Of a DNA stretch of 5,979 nucleotides, positions 1 to 5,136 are shown piece after piece. Positions within the stretch are counted from its first letter, which is position 1, and each line of letters begins with the position of its first letter. A model generated the notes under the pieces. It searched no databases. It was not told the DNA's origin and was given only the letters and a program-made list of their open reading frames with translations. A program made the position numbers and the translations under genes. Source of the DNA: Clostridium sp. SCN 57-10 (lineage in GTDB: Bacteria; Bacillota; Clostridia; Oscillospirales; Butyricicoccaceae); assembly GCA_001725215.1 (NCBI GenBank), contig MEFT01000105.1, forward strand, positions 1-5,979, given 5' to 3'.

Positions 1-1
1 G

Positions 2-349
2 CCGGTGCGCGCGCTGCGCGACAAGCTCGTCGCGATCGCCAAGGCCGGCGACATCGAGGCGCTGCGGCCGCTGATCGCCACCGGCGACGAGGGCACCATG
101 CTGTCGCTCGGCGACAGCACCGAGGACCCGATCACCTTCCTCAAGGGGCTCTCGGGCGACGGCGAGGGATACGAGATCCTGGCGATCCTGGAGGAGGTGC
201 TGGAGGCGGGCTACGTCCATCTCGAGCCGGGCGCCGAGGGCGAGATGTATGTCTGGCCCTATTTCTTCGCCGTGCCGATCGAATCGCTCAAGGGATCGCA
301 GCTCGTCGAGCTGTTCCGCCTAAAGGAGCAATGCGCGTCGGTCTCATGA
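2..349 (+). CDS. Partial conserved hypothetical protein of alphaproteobacterial (Rhizobiales) type, C-terminus truncated
   Basis: The frame is already open at the window edge, so the 5' end is missing; the GTG at 5 is probably an internal valine. The visible ~115 residues are soluble and acidic, with no signal peptide or membrane helix. They contain 'EILAILEEVLEAGYVHLEPG' followed by 'YVWPYFFAVPIESL' and 'VELFRL'. From memory, these segments resemble a conserved, uncharacterised protein of rhizobia and relatives, which continues some 40 residues past 'VELFRL' to a C-terminus with a 'FYRLGIGPDG'-like motif. Here the similarity stops near base 320 and the frame ends with an unrelated KEQCASVS tail. 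Base use is unlike the rest of the window: 45 of the first 60 bases are G or C, and third positions are almost all G/C. Function is unknown. The truncation at the composition change suggests a chimeric join or a transferred remnant. Confidence 0.6.
   Translation, partial: PVRALRDKLVAIAKAGDIEALRPLIATGDEGTMLSLGDSTEDPITFLKGLSGDGEGYEILAILEEVLEAGYVHLEPGAEGEMYVWPYFFAVPIESLKGSQLVELFRLKEQCASVS
312..335. other. Probable junction between alphaproteobacterial-like and Clostridia-like DNA
   Basis: Family similarity of the first ORF ends at the 'VELFR' codons (about 306-320). The following bases (AAAGGAGCAATG, 322-333) and everything downstream look Clostridia-like. A second open frame, running through AAA at 322 to a TGA at 379-381, would encode ...KGAMRVGLMTTRRNTPPTA and stop exactly at the foot of the terminator at 380-410. 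It may be the true 3' end of the clostridial gene whose body has been replaced. The exact join cannot be fixed from this sequence. Confidence 0.45.
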
Positions 350-379
350 CAACGCGCCGCAACACGCCGCCAACAGCGT

Positions 380-417
380 GAACGGGAGGGGTAAAACGCC
401 CCTCCCGTTCTTATCAT
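380..417 (+). terminator. Rho-independent terminator
   Basis: A perfect 12-bp stem (380-391 with 399-410) has a 7-base loop, TAAAACG. The core is ACGGGAGGGG paired with CCCCTCCCGT. It is followed by a short, imperfect T-rich tail (TTATCAT). It ends whatever transcript comes in from the left and isolates the next promoter. Confidence 0.8.
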
Positions 418-460
418 CGGAAAGCAAATTCATACCCGTGCGAAAGTGTGCCACATCTGC

Positions 461-489
461 TTGCTATTTTTTGCCTTTTGCTTTATACT
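461..489 (+). promoter_or_regulatory. SigA-type promoter for the small membrane protein gene
   Basis: The -35 box is TTGCTA (461-466) and the -10 box is TATACT (484-489), separated by exactly 17 bp in a T-rich spacer. The start of transcription would be near 496, about 49 bases before the ATG at 545. Confidence 0.7.
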
Positions 490-544
490 ATTATCATAAG
501 CTTATTAAGTGGCAGATCACGCCGCTACTCATCGGGAGGATTTT

Positions 545-961
545 ATGAAGAAGCGCGTGTCTGTTCCGCTGCCGCTTGCGGCCATCGTCCTCCTTCTTTT
601 CCTTGTATCCGTGGCCCTGAACTTTGTCTGGTATGTCGTCGAGACGCGCCCGCTCGAGATAAACGGCACTTATACGGTAGCTGGTTCTTTTCCCGGCGAA
701 GAAGAATCCGTTGTGCTCGATAACCACACGGGGCACTATTGCATCTATACGCAGCGCGGCGGCATCTCGCAGATCGGCACGTTTCGCGAGGACGCGCCGC
801 TTCGGCTGATTTTAACGTCGGACGAAGGTAAAACCAGTCATGCGATGCGCGTGCGCGGCGGTATCTGCCTGTTTCCGACGGGCGGAGCGTCAATCTTTTA
901 CCCGAAGGAGTCCGATATTCTTATTTTCTCCGGCATTGAGAATCCGCCTGTGTGGCGCTAA
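545..961 (+). CDS. Small hypothetical protein with one N-terminal membrane anchor
   Basis: I do not recognise this 138-residue protein. The ATG at 545 is preferred over the in-frame ATG at 509 because GGGAGGA (534-540) lies just before it and it gives a typical N-terminus: MKKR, then a hydrophobic helix at about residues 9-32. There is no lipobox cysteine, so it is either an uncleaved anchor or a signal peptide. The rest, about 100 residues, should lie outside the membrane. It is glycine-rich and predicted beta-rich, with 'INGTYTVAG' (39-47), 'HYCIYTQRGG' (64-73) and 'IGTF' (77-80), a pattern that loosely recalls small lipocalin-like beta-barrel domains. It has its own promoter and ends 26 bp before a shared palindrome, so it is monocistronic and convergent with the IclR gene. 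Coding is well supported by the promoter, ribosome site and anchor; function is unknown. Confidence 0.75.
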   Translation: MKKRVSVPLPLAAIVLLLFLVSVALNFVWYVVETRPLEINGTYTVAGSFPGEEESVVLDNHTGHYCIYTQRGGISQIGTFREDAPLRLILTSDEGKTSHAMRVRGGICLFPTGGASIFYPKESDILIFSGIENPPVWR

Positions 962-987
962 CATAAGTCAAGACCACCCTTTCAATA

Positions 988-1027
988 CGCCGGTGCGGGC
1001 GGGGATCAATCCCCGCCCGCACCGGCG
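988..1027. repeat. Perfect 17-bp GC-rich palindrome between convergent genes
   Basis: Bases 988-1004 pair without mismatch with 1011-1027 around the loop ATCAAT; the arms read CGCCGGTGCGGGCGGGG and its complement. It lies between the stop of the small membrane protein (961) and the stop of the IclR gene (1039). A T-run (1035-1040) follows on the + strand, but 7 bases beyond the stem. No T-run follows on the minus strand. It can therefore act at best as an imperfect bidirectional terminator. The form GGGCGGGGAT...ATCCCCGCCC is one I recall as a dispersed intergenic palindrome in gut Clostridia, so it may be a REP/MITE-like element. Confidence 0.7.
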
Positions 1028-1038
1028 CTTCCGATTTT

Positions 1039-1818
1039 TTATTGTGCACGATAGCCCAGCTCGGCGGATAGCTCGTCTGCCCGAGCGCGCAGTACGGCAG
1101 CGATTTTTTCCGCCCCCTGCTCGCGCATGCGTGCCGTCGGCCCCGAGGCCGAAAGTGCGGCCGTGGCGTCTCCATAGCGGTCGAATACGGGCACGGCGAC
1201 GCACGTCACGCCCTCTTCGCGTTCGCCGTCGTCCACCCCGAAGCCGCGTGCCGCGGTGCGCGCCAGCTCGTCGCGCAGCGCCTCCGCCGTAACGATGGTC
1301 GACGGCGTATACCGCTCAAACTTCACGGCGTCGATGGCAGCGGCGCGCGCCTGCTCGGGGGCGTAGGCCATCAGCAGCTTGCCGCCTGATGTGAAGTGAA
1401 ACGCCGTGCGCGCGCCGACCTCCGCGAAAATCTTGAGCGCGCGCGTGCTCTCGGCGCGCGCGACGCATACGATTTCGTCGCCGTCAAGCACGGCAAGGCT
1501 CGTCGTTTCACCAAGCACATCGCGCAGCTCATCGAGCACGGGCTGCGCCAGCGTGCCGAGCAGGTTCTGCTCTTTCGCCTGCGACGCAAGGTGCAGCAGG
1601 CCGAAGCCGATGCGAAACTTTTTGGTGTGCTTGTCCTGCTCGAGCATGCCGCAAAAGCGTAGCGTGCTCGCCAGATGATAGGTTGCGCTGACGCCGCCGC
1701 CCAGCGCTCGGCTCAGCTCGGTAACGCCCAGTCCGTCCGGTGCGCGCGCGACAAGACGCAGCACCTCCACCGCCTTTTCGACCGACGCGATCGTCTTTTT
1801 CGGCGTTTCCTTCATCAT
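1039..1818 (-). CDS. IclR-family transcriptional regulator
   Basis: This 259-residue protein has the normal IclR length and architecture. An N-terminal winged helix-turn-helix spans about residues 9-70, with the recognition helix near 'VSATYHLASTLR' (43-54). A linker helix leads to the C-terminal GAF-like effector domain (about 85-255). That domain shows the family signatures 'HFTSGGKLLMAY' (141-152) and 'RGFGVDDGEREEGVTCVAVPVFD' (191-213, shown in part by residues 'EEGVTCVAVPVFD'). IclR proteins usually bind small carboxylic or aromatic acids and often regulate themselves and a divergent neighbour. Start at 1818: AAGGGAG lies 7 bases upstream; a second ATG at 1815 is equally usable. The gene is divergent from hbd, so a role in controlling acyl-CoA or fatty-acid metabolism is a reasonable inference. 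The ligand cannot be read from the sequence. Confidence 0.95.
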   Translation of the reverse strand: MMKETPKKTIASVEKAVEVLRLVARAPDGLGVTELSRALGGGVSATYHLASTLRFCGMLEQDKHTKKFRIGFGLLHLASQAKEQNLLGTLAQPVLDELRDVLGETTSLAVLDGDEIVCVARAESTRALKIFAEVGARTAFHFTSGGKLLMAYAPEQARAAAIDAVKFERYTPSTIVTAEALRDELARTAARGFGVDDGEREEGVTCVAVPVFDRYGDATAALSASGPTARMREQGAEKIAAVLRARADELSAELGYRAQ

Positions 1819-1851
1819 GGCCGCTCTCCCTTATTCGTTCTTTTTTTACTT

Positions 1852-1880
1852 ATATTAAATCATAATTTAACAAAAGTCAA
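1852..1880 (-). promoter_or_regulatory. Promoter of the IclR gene
   Basis: Read on the minus strand, the -35 box is TTGACT (1880-1875) and the -10 box is TAATAT (1857-1852), with a 17-bp spacer. Transcription would begin near 1845, about 27 bases before the ATG. Confidence 0.65.
1855..1870. promoter_or_regulatory. Candidate operator (inverted repeat TTAAAT-N4-ATTTAA)
   Basis: Two perfect 6-bp arms, 1855-1860 and 1865-1870, are separated by CATA. The repeat overlaps part of the -10 box and half of the spacer of the iclR promoter, a position where a bound protein would block polymerase. Autorepression from such a site is common for IclR proteins. The arms are pure A/T, however, so chance palindromy in an AT-rich promoter cannot be excluded. 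Confidence 0.35.
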
Positions 1881-1898
1881 TGGTGTGTTGAAAGGGGA

Positions 1899-1927
1899 TT
1901 GCATCGCGCCGCATTTTCTGCTATACT
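1899..1927 (+). promoter_or_regulatory. Promoter of hbd
   Basis: The -35 box is TTGCAT (1899-1904) and the -10 box is TATACT (1922-1927), with a 17-bp spacer. The predicted start is near 1934, giving a leader of about 44 bases to the ATG at 1978. Confidence 0.7.
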
Positions 1928-1977
1928 ATTGGACAAATCAAGATCGTATTTCATATTCGAGATAAAGGAGAACATCT

Positions 1978-2817
1978 ATGAAGGTTGGAGTCGTCGGCGC
2001 GGGTACCATGGGAAGCGGAATCGCACAGGTTTTTGCCGCAACGGAAGGCTATTCGGTCGCTTTGTGCGATGTGAAAAAAGAATTTGCCGAGCGGGGTTAC
2101 GCTCGCATATGCGCGGCGTATGACAAGCTGGTGCAAAAGGGCAAAATGACGCAGGAGATCGCCGATCGCAGCCGTGCGGCCATCACGCTGTGCGAGCTTG
2201 GCGATCTGCACGACTGCGACTTGATCGTAGAAGCCGTGCTGGAAGACCCCGTGATGAAGGCCAAGCTGTTTTCCGACCTTAACGCCATTTGCAAGCCAGA
2301 AGCGGTATTCGCCTCCAATACCTCCTCCCTCTCGATCACCGAGCTGGGCACCAAGAGCGGCCGGCCGGTCATCGGCATGCATTTCTTTAACCCCGTGCCC
2401 GTGATGAAGCTCGTCGAGGTCATTTCCGGCTTGCAGACGCCGCCCGAGCACGTCGTGCTGATTAGGACGATCGCCGAGCAGATCGGCAAAACGCCCATCG
2501 AGGTAAACGAACACGCCGGTTTCGTTGTCAACCGCATCCTCATCACCATGATCAACGAAGCGATCGGCGCTTTGGCAGACGGCGTCTCATCGGCCGAGAA
2601 CATTGACCTTGCCATGCGCCTCGGTGCAAACCACCCGATGGGTCCCCTCGCGCTGGGCGATCTGATCGGGCTTGACGTTGTGCTCGCCATCATGGAGGTG
2701 CAGTTCACGGAGACAGGTGACCCCAAATATCGCCCCCATCCGCTGCTGCGCAAGATGGTGCGTGGCGGGCAGCTGGGCCGCAAGACAGGCCGCGGCTTCT
2801 TCCAGTACACCGAGTAA
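1978..2817 (+). CDS. hbd: 3-hydroxybutyryl-CoA dehydrogenase
   Basis: This cytoplasmic enzyme interconverts acetoacetyl-CoA and (S)-3-hydroxybutyryl-CoA with NAD(P)H, in butyrate/butanol formation or short-chain beta-oxidation. At 279 residues it is the usual Hbd length. The N-terminal Rossmann fold shows GAGTMG (8-13) and an aspartate at the end of the second strand (D31), which favours NAD(H). The catalytic region has SS (116-117), H135 in 'GMHFFNPVPVMKLVEVI', E147, and N185 in 'GFVVNRIL', matching the family's Ser/His/Glu/Asn set. The C-terminal helical domain includes 'HPMGPLALGDLIGLD' (219-233). AAAGGAG (1964-1970) lies 7 bases before the ATG. The gene has its own promoter and terminator, so it is monocistronic; the crt, thl, bcd and etf genes that often accompany hbd are not in this window. 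The divergent IclR gene may control it. No key residue is missing. Confidence 0.97.
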   Translation: MKVGVVGAGTMGSGIAQVFAATEGYSVALCDVKKEFAERGYARICAAYDKLVQKGKMTQEIADRSRAAITLCELGDLHDCDLIVEAVLEDPVMKAKLFSDLNAICKPEAVFASNTSSLSITELGTKSGRPVIGMHFFNPVPVMKLVEVISGLQTPPEHVVLIRTIAEQIGKTPIEVNEHAGFVVNRILITMINEAIGALADGVSSAENIDLAMRLGANHPMGPLALGDLIGLDVVLAIMEVQFTETGDPKYRPHPLLRKMVRGGQLGRKTGRGFFQYTE

Positions 2818-2823
2818 ACTATC

Positions 2824-2853
2824 AAAAGGGGGATGCTTGCATCCCCCTTTTTT
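2824..2853 (+). terminator. Rho-independent terminator of hbd
   Basis: Bases 2824-2835 pair perfectly with 2840-2851 (core GGGGGATG/CATCCCCC) around a CTTG tetraloop, with a run of six T at 2848-2853. It begins 7 bases after the stop codon. Confidence 0.92.
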
Positions 2854-2920
2854 CGTTCCACGCGATGTTCACTCTTGTGCGGCGCAAGCAAATATTTCTC
2901 GAAAAAATGAATTTTTCCTC

Positions 2921-2949
2921 TTGCATTCGAGCGGGAATTATGGTATCCT
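2921..2949 (+). promoter_or_regulatory. Promoter of the tRNA-Arg gene
   Basis: The -35 box is TTGCAT (2921-2926) and the -10 box is TATCCT (2944-2949), with a 17-bp spacer. The bases just upstream (about 2890-2918) are strongly A/T, including AAATATTT and GAAAAAATGAATTTTTC, consistent with an UP element as expected for a stable-RNA gene. Transcription would start near 2956, about 16 bases before the mature tRNA. Confidence 0.65.
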
Positions 2950-2971
2950 GTATAGGCAGTCAAGTGAATAT

Positions 2972-3048
2972 GCGCCCGTAGCTCAGCTGGATAGAGTGTT
3001 TGGCTACGAACCAAAAGGTCACAGGTTCGAATCCTGTCGGGCGTGCCA
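2972..3048 (+). tRNA. tRNA-Arg (anticodon ACG), CCA encoded
   Basis: The cloverleaf folds completely. The acceptor stem GCGCCCG (2972-2978) pairs with CGGGCGT (3038-3044), including a G-U at the first pair. The D arm carries GCTC/GAGT-type pairing around AGCTGGATA. The anticodon stem TTTGG/CCAAA encloses the loop CTACGAA, with ACG at 3006-3008. The T arm is ACAGG-TTCGAAT-CCTGT, the discriminator base is G, and CCA is encoded at 3046-3048. ACG, with A34 deaminated to inosine, reads CGU, CGC and CGA. The gene stands alone with its own promoter and terminator. tRNA-Arg 3' ends are common integrase targets, but no integrase or duplicated 3' end is seen here. Confidence 0.97.
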
Positions 3049-3057
3049 TGCTGAATG

Positions 3058-3097
3058 AAAAGGACTTAAACCATTAAGGTTTAAGTCCTTTTGTTTT
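3058..3097 (+). terminator. Rho-independent terminator of the tRNA gene
   Basis: A perfect 15-bp stem (3058-3072 with 3078-3092; AAAAGGACTTAAACC and its complement) has the loop ATTAA and is followed by TTTTGTTTT. It starts 10 bases after the tRNA CCA end. Confidence 0.92.
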
Positions 3098-3117
3098 GCC
3101 CATGCGGTTCTGTTTGC

Positions 3118-3174
3118 CCGCAAAGTGCAACTCAACCGCGATAAATGCAACTTACCGCAAAGCGCATTGACCGC
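3118..3174. repeat. Degenerate tandem repeat cluster before the hydrolase promoter
   Basis: CCGC recurs at 3118, 3136, 3155 and 3171. The units between read CCGCAAAGTGCAACTCAA, CCGCGATAAATGCAACTTA and CCGCAAAGCGCATTGA. The best-matched parts are TGCAACTCAACCGC (3126-3139) and TGCAACTTACCGC (3146-3158), whose starts are exactly 20 bp apart, about two helical turns. The cluster runs into the -35 box at 3167. Its position and periodicity suggest binding sites for a regulator that sits on one face of the DNA. The regulator is unknown. Confidence 0.45.
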
Positions 3175-3195
3175 GCAAAACCCATAGGTTATACT
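3167..3195 (+). promoter_or_regulatory. Promoter of the membrane-anchored hydrolase
   Basis: The -35 box is TTGACC (3167-3172) and the -10 box is TATACT (3190-3195), with a 17-bp spacer. The predicted start is near 3202, about 28 bases before the ATG at 3230. The repeat cluster at 3118-3174 abuts it. Confidence 0.7.
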
Positions 3196-3229
3196 GGCCA
3201 CGACAACAGACGGAAAGGTAGTATTACTT

Positions 3230-4534
3230 ATGCTTGGAATGATCACACTGTTTCTTGCGCTTTGCGCGCAAATCGGACTTCTCATTTATCGAATCGCCAC
3301 CAAAAGCCGCCAGGCGAAGATGACGCACATCATCCGCCTCGCTTCTTTCGCCAGCTTTACACTGCTCCTCGCGACCGGCGTTTACTGGTGGGGATTCCGC
3401 TGGATGGGGCTGTTTATTGCGCTCAGCATCCTCGCTCTGCTGAGTGGCCTGTACTTTATCAAAAAGCCAAGGGCGGAGAAAGCCTATCGAAAAGGGCGTG
3501 CCATCCTTTCCTGCGTGAACGGATGCATCATGTTCACCCTTCTCATCCTGCCGGGCATCATCTTCCCGCAGTTTAAGCCGGTTGCCACCACAGGGCCGTA
3601 TGGTGTGGACACCGCAATCGTCACTTTTGTGGATGAATCGCGCGTCGAGCCCTTTTCCGAAACGGGAGGAAACAGAAAGCTGACTGTTCAGTTCTGGTAT
3701 CCGAACGTGGAAGCCGGCAAAGACAGCTATCCCCTTCTCATTTTCTCTCACGGGTCGTTCGGATATCGCGGCAGCAACCTTTCCACCTTTGAAGACCTCG
3801 CCAGCAACGGGTATGTGGTATGCAGCATCGACCACAGCTATCACGCTTTCTTCGCGCGCCATACGGATGGCAGCACCACATTGGTCAATACGGAATTTTT
3901 AAATGACGCCGTAAACATCACAAACGGAGCGTATGACGCGGAGACAACGTATCAGAAAACGCACGATTGGCTCGCGCTGCGCGCGGCGGACATGGATTTT
4001 GTGATAGATGAAATCGTGAATAACCCTGAAAGAGAAGTGCCTGCGCGTGTGCACTCCATGATCGACGCGGAGAAAATCGGGCTTTTTGGCCATTCCCTCG
4101 GCGGAGCGGCTGCGGCGCAGCTGGGACGGGATCGCTCTGACGTGGACTCGGTGGCCGTCATCGACGGCACGATGATCGGCGAGGAGATCGCGCTTGAAAA
4201 CGGCCAATCGGTTCTCAACACGGCACCCTACCCCGTCCCCCTGCTGAACCTGTATAACGAAACCCATTATGCAGACGCAATGGCGGCGGGCGGGAGCTAT
4301 AACAACCTCTCCGCCAGCTCACACGCGGCGGAAGCTTATGACGTCGTCATTCGCGGCTCGGGGCACCTGAACTTTACCGACCTTGCGCTCTTTTCCCCGA
4401 CGCTGGCGCGTATGCTGGGCGTTGGCGAGGTAGACAGCCGATATTGCATCGAGACGATGAATCACATTGTGCTGGACTTTTTCAACGCCACCCTCAAAAA
4501 TAGCGGCACCCTGGATTTGCATACGGAATATTAA
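3230..4534 (+). CDS. Membrane-anchored alpha/beta hydrolase, PAF-acetylhydrolase-like
   Basis: The protein has 434 residues. Four hydrophobic helices come first (about 3-21, 34-54, 56-77 and 92-114), then an alpha/beta-hydrolase domain (about 150-425). The domain shows 'YPLLIFSHGSFGYRGSNLS' (167-185) with the oxyanion-type HG, and 'LASNGYVVCSIDHSYH' (190-205). The nucleophile elbow is GHSLGG with Ser289, the likely acid is Asp312 in 'VAVIDGTM', and the likely base is His379 in 'GSGHLNFTDLAL'. This order and spacing match the PAF acetylhydrolase/dienelactone-hydrolase-like group, so an esterase or lipase acting on phospholipid or other ester bonds is likely; the substrate is not known. The N-terminal four-helix block is extra to the basic fold and places the catalytic domain at the membrane; which side it faces is not settled here. 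The start at 3230 follows GGAAAGG (3212-3218) at a rather long spacing of 11; the ATG at 3239 is an alternative. Confidence 0.88.
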   Translation: MLGMITLFLALCAQIGLLIYRIATKSRQAKMTHIIRLASFASFTLLLATGVYWWGFRWMGLFIALSILALLSGLYFIKKPRAEKAYRKGRAILSCVNGCIMFTLLILPGIIFPQFKPVATTGPYGVDTAIVTFVDESRVEPFSETGGNRKLTVQFWYPNVEAGKDSYPLLIFSHGSFGYRGSNLSTFEDLASNGYVVCSIDHSYHAFFARHTDGSTTLVNTEFLNDAVNITNGAYDAETTYQKTHDWLALRAADMDFVIDEIVNNPEREVPARVHSMIDAEKIGLFGHSLGGAAAAQLGRDRSDVDSVAVIDGTMIGEEIALENGQSVLNTAPYPVPLLNLYNETHYADAMAAGGSYNNLSASSHAAEAYDVVIRGSGHLNFTDLALFSPTLARMLGVGEVDSRYCIETMNHIVLDFFNATLKNSGTLDLHTEY

Positions 4535-4586
4535 GCCCCCTTTTATGCGGCTTTCTGCAAAAACATAAAGACACCGCCCGAACATA

Positions 4587-4595
4587 TGGTATAAT
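4587..4595 (+). promoter_or_regulatory. Extended -10 promoter of the LytTR/DUF3021 operon
   Basis: TGGTATAAT (4587-4595) is a consensus -10 box (TATAAT at 4590) with the TGN extension. There is no good -35 box; the best is AAGACA (4568-4573) with a 16-bp spacer. Transcription would begin near 4602. A weak -35 leaves room for activation by a bound regulator, which fits a positively autoregulated LytTR operon. Confidence 0.65.
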
Positions 4596-4607
4596 AGCGA
4601 CAGGGTG

Positions 4608-4669
4608 ATCGGCAATGCAACCCCCGCGCAAGCGGCTGATTGCCGATTCATCAAATCGCGGCTTGCCGC
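4608..4669 (+). other. Structured 5' leader of the LytTR operon
   Basis: ATCGGCAAT (4608-4616) pairs perfectly with ATTGCCGAT (4639-4647). Inside lies CCGC-GCAA-GCGG (4624-4635), a hairpin with a GNRA tetraloop. A second hairpin, GCGG-CTTG-CCGC (4658-4669), follows directly. Alternative pairings exist: GCAAGC (4628-4633) with GCTTGC (4661-4666), and GCGGC (4632-4636) with GCCGC (4665-4669). The leader could therefore switch between folds. The ATG at 4615 is buried in the first stem, which argues against it being the start of the regulator. I recognise no known riboswitch class. Confidence 0.45.
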
Positions 4670-4672
4670 CCC

Positions 4673-4693
4673 ATGATGAAGGTGTTGCTTTGA
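4673..4693 (+). promoter_or_regulatory. Tiny upstream ORF (MMKVLL) overlapping the TTG start; ribosome site of the LytTR gene
   Basis: ATGATGAAGGTGTTGCTTTGA encodes six residues and its TGA (4691-4693) overlaps the proposed TTG start (4690-4692), the usual layout for stop-start coupling. AAGG (4679-4682), 7 bases before the TTG, serves as the ribosome site for the TTG. The tiny ORF itself has no visible ribosome site, so its translation is uncertain. Confidence 0.35.
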
Positions 4694-5136
4694 AGGTTTT
4701 GGTGCAGGAAATCGGTAGAGAGCAGGAAGAGCAGGCGATTATTCTCTGCTATGAAGTCAACGAGGATGTGAACAGCATCGTCAGCTTTATCAAGGCTACC
4801 GGAGGGACGCTTGCAGGATATGTTGATGAAAAGGCATGCCAAATCCCCCTGCAGGATGTTTTCTTTGTGGAAGCGGTGGACAACAGAGTGTTTGCCTATA
4901 CCGCCGACAAGGTATACGAGCTCAAATACAAGCTGTATGAGTTTGTCGAGACGTATGAAAATAGCCGGTTTTTTCGATGCTCCAAATCGTTCGCCATCAA
5001 TCTGATGAAGGTCGACCATGTGCGCCCCATCCTGAACGGACGCTATTTGGCCACCCTGTTTAGCGGCGAGGAAATTATCATCTCCAGGCAGTATGTGCAG
5101 GAGCTCAAAAAACGATTGCTGGGTGAATCTATATGA
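4690..5136 (+). CDS. LytTR-domain transcriptional regulator, paired with a DUF3021 membrane protein
   Basis: From a TTG start the protein has 148 residues, beginning MKVLVQEIG, which fits family members that begin with a short MKV/MKI segment. The longer reading from the ATG at 4615 adds 25 residues that look non-family and fall in a structured leader. Residues 1-40 form a small N-terminal part ('CYEVNEDVNSIVSFIKATGG'). The LytTR DNA-binding domain follows, about 45-145, with 'DVFFVEAVDNRVFAYT' (56-71), 'FFRCSKSFAINLMKV' (94-108), 'GRYLATLFSGEEIIISRQYV' (117-136) and a basic C-terminal helix 'QELKKRL'. There is no receiver domain, so it is not a classical response regulator. LytTR proteins bind pairs of direct repeats about two helical turns apart. 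The gene overlaps the next by 4 bases (ATGA), so the two are translated together. In LytTR regulatory systems the membrane partner inhibits the regulator. Confidence 0.88.
   Translation: MKVLVQEIGREQEEQAIILCYEVNEDVNSIVSFIKATGGTLAGYVDEKACQIPLQDVFFVEAVDNRVFAYTADKVYELKYKLYEFVETYENSRFFRCSKSFAINLMKVDHVRPILNGRYLATLFSGEEIIISRQYVQELKKRLLGESI

Noticed and set aside
968..1292. Open frames across the palindrome and the 3' end of the IclR gene, with arginine-rich products
   Set aside because: They arise from GC-rich codons of the IclR gene read in wrong frames and from the palindrome; they have no ribosome site and a non-protein-like composition.
2097..3014. 305-residue open frame on the minus strand over hbd and part of the tRNA
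   Set aside because: It is a shadow of hbd, crossing the hbd terminator and the tRNA gene; it shows no family motifs.
2972..3048. tRNA-Arg as an integration site for a mobile element
   Set aside because: No integrase, no direct repeat of the tRNA 3' end and no phage or conjugation genes occur in the window.
3224..3862. 212-residue open frame on the minus strand inside the hydrolase gene
   Set aside because: The opposite strand encodes an alpha/beta hydrolase with catalytic motifs and its own promoter; the shadow has low-complexity charged sequence.
4533..4556. Possible terminator after the hydrolase (AAGCC...GGCTT then TCT)
   Set aside because: The stem is only 5 bp with an 11-base loop and a poor T-tract; it is too weak to call, so some read-through into the LytTR operon is possible.
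4615..4689. N-terminal extension of the LytTR protein from the ATG at 4615
   Set aside because: The 25 added residues do not fit the family, the ATG lies in a stable stem only about 14 bases from the predicted transcription start, and no AGGAG-type site precedes it.
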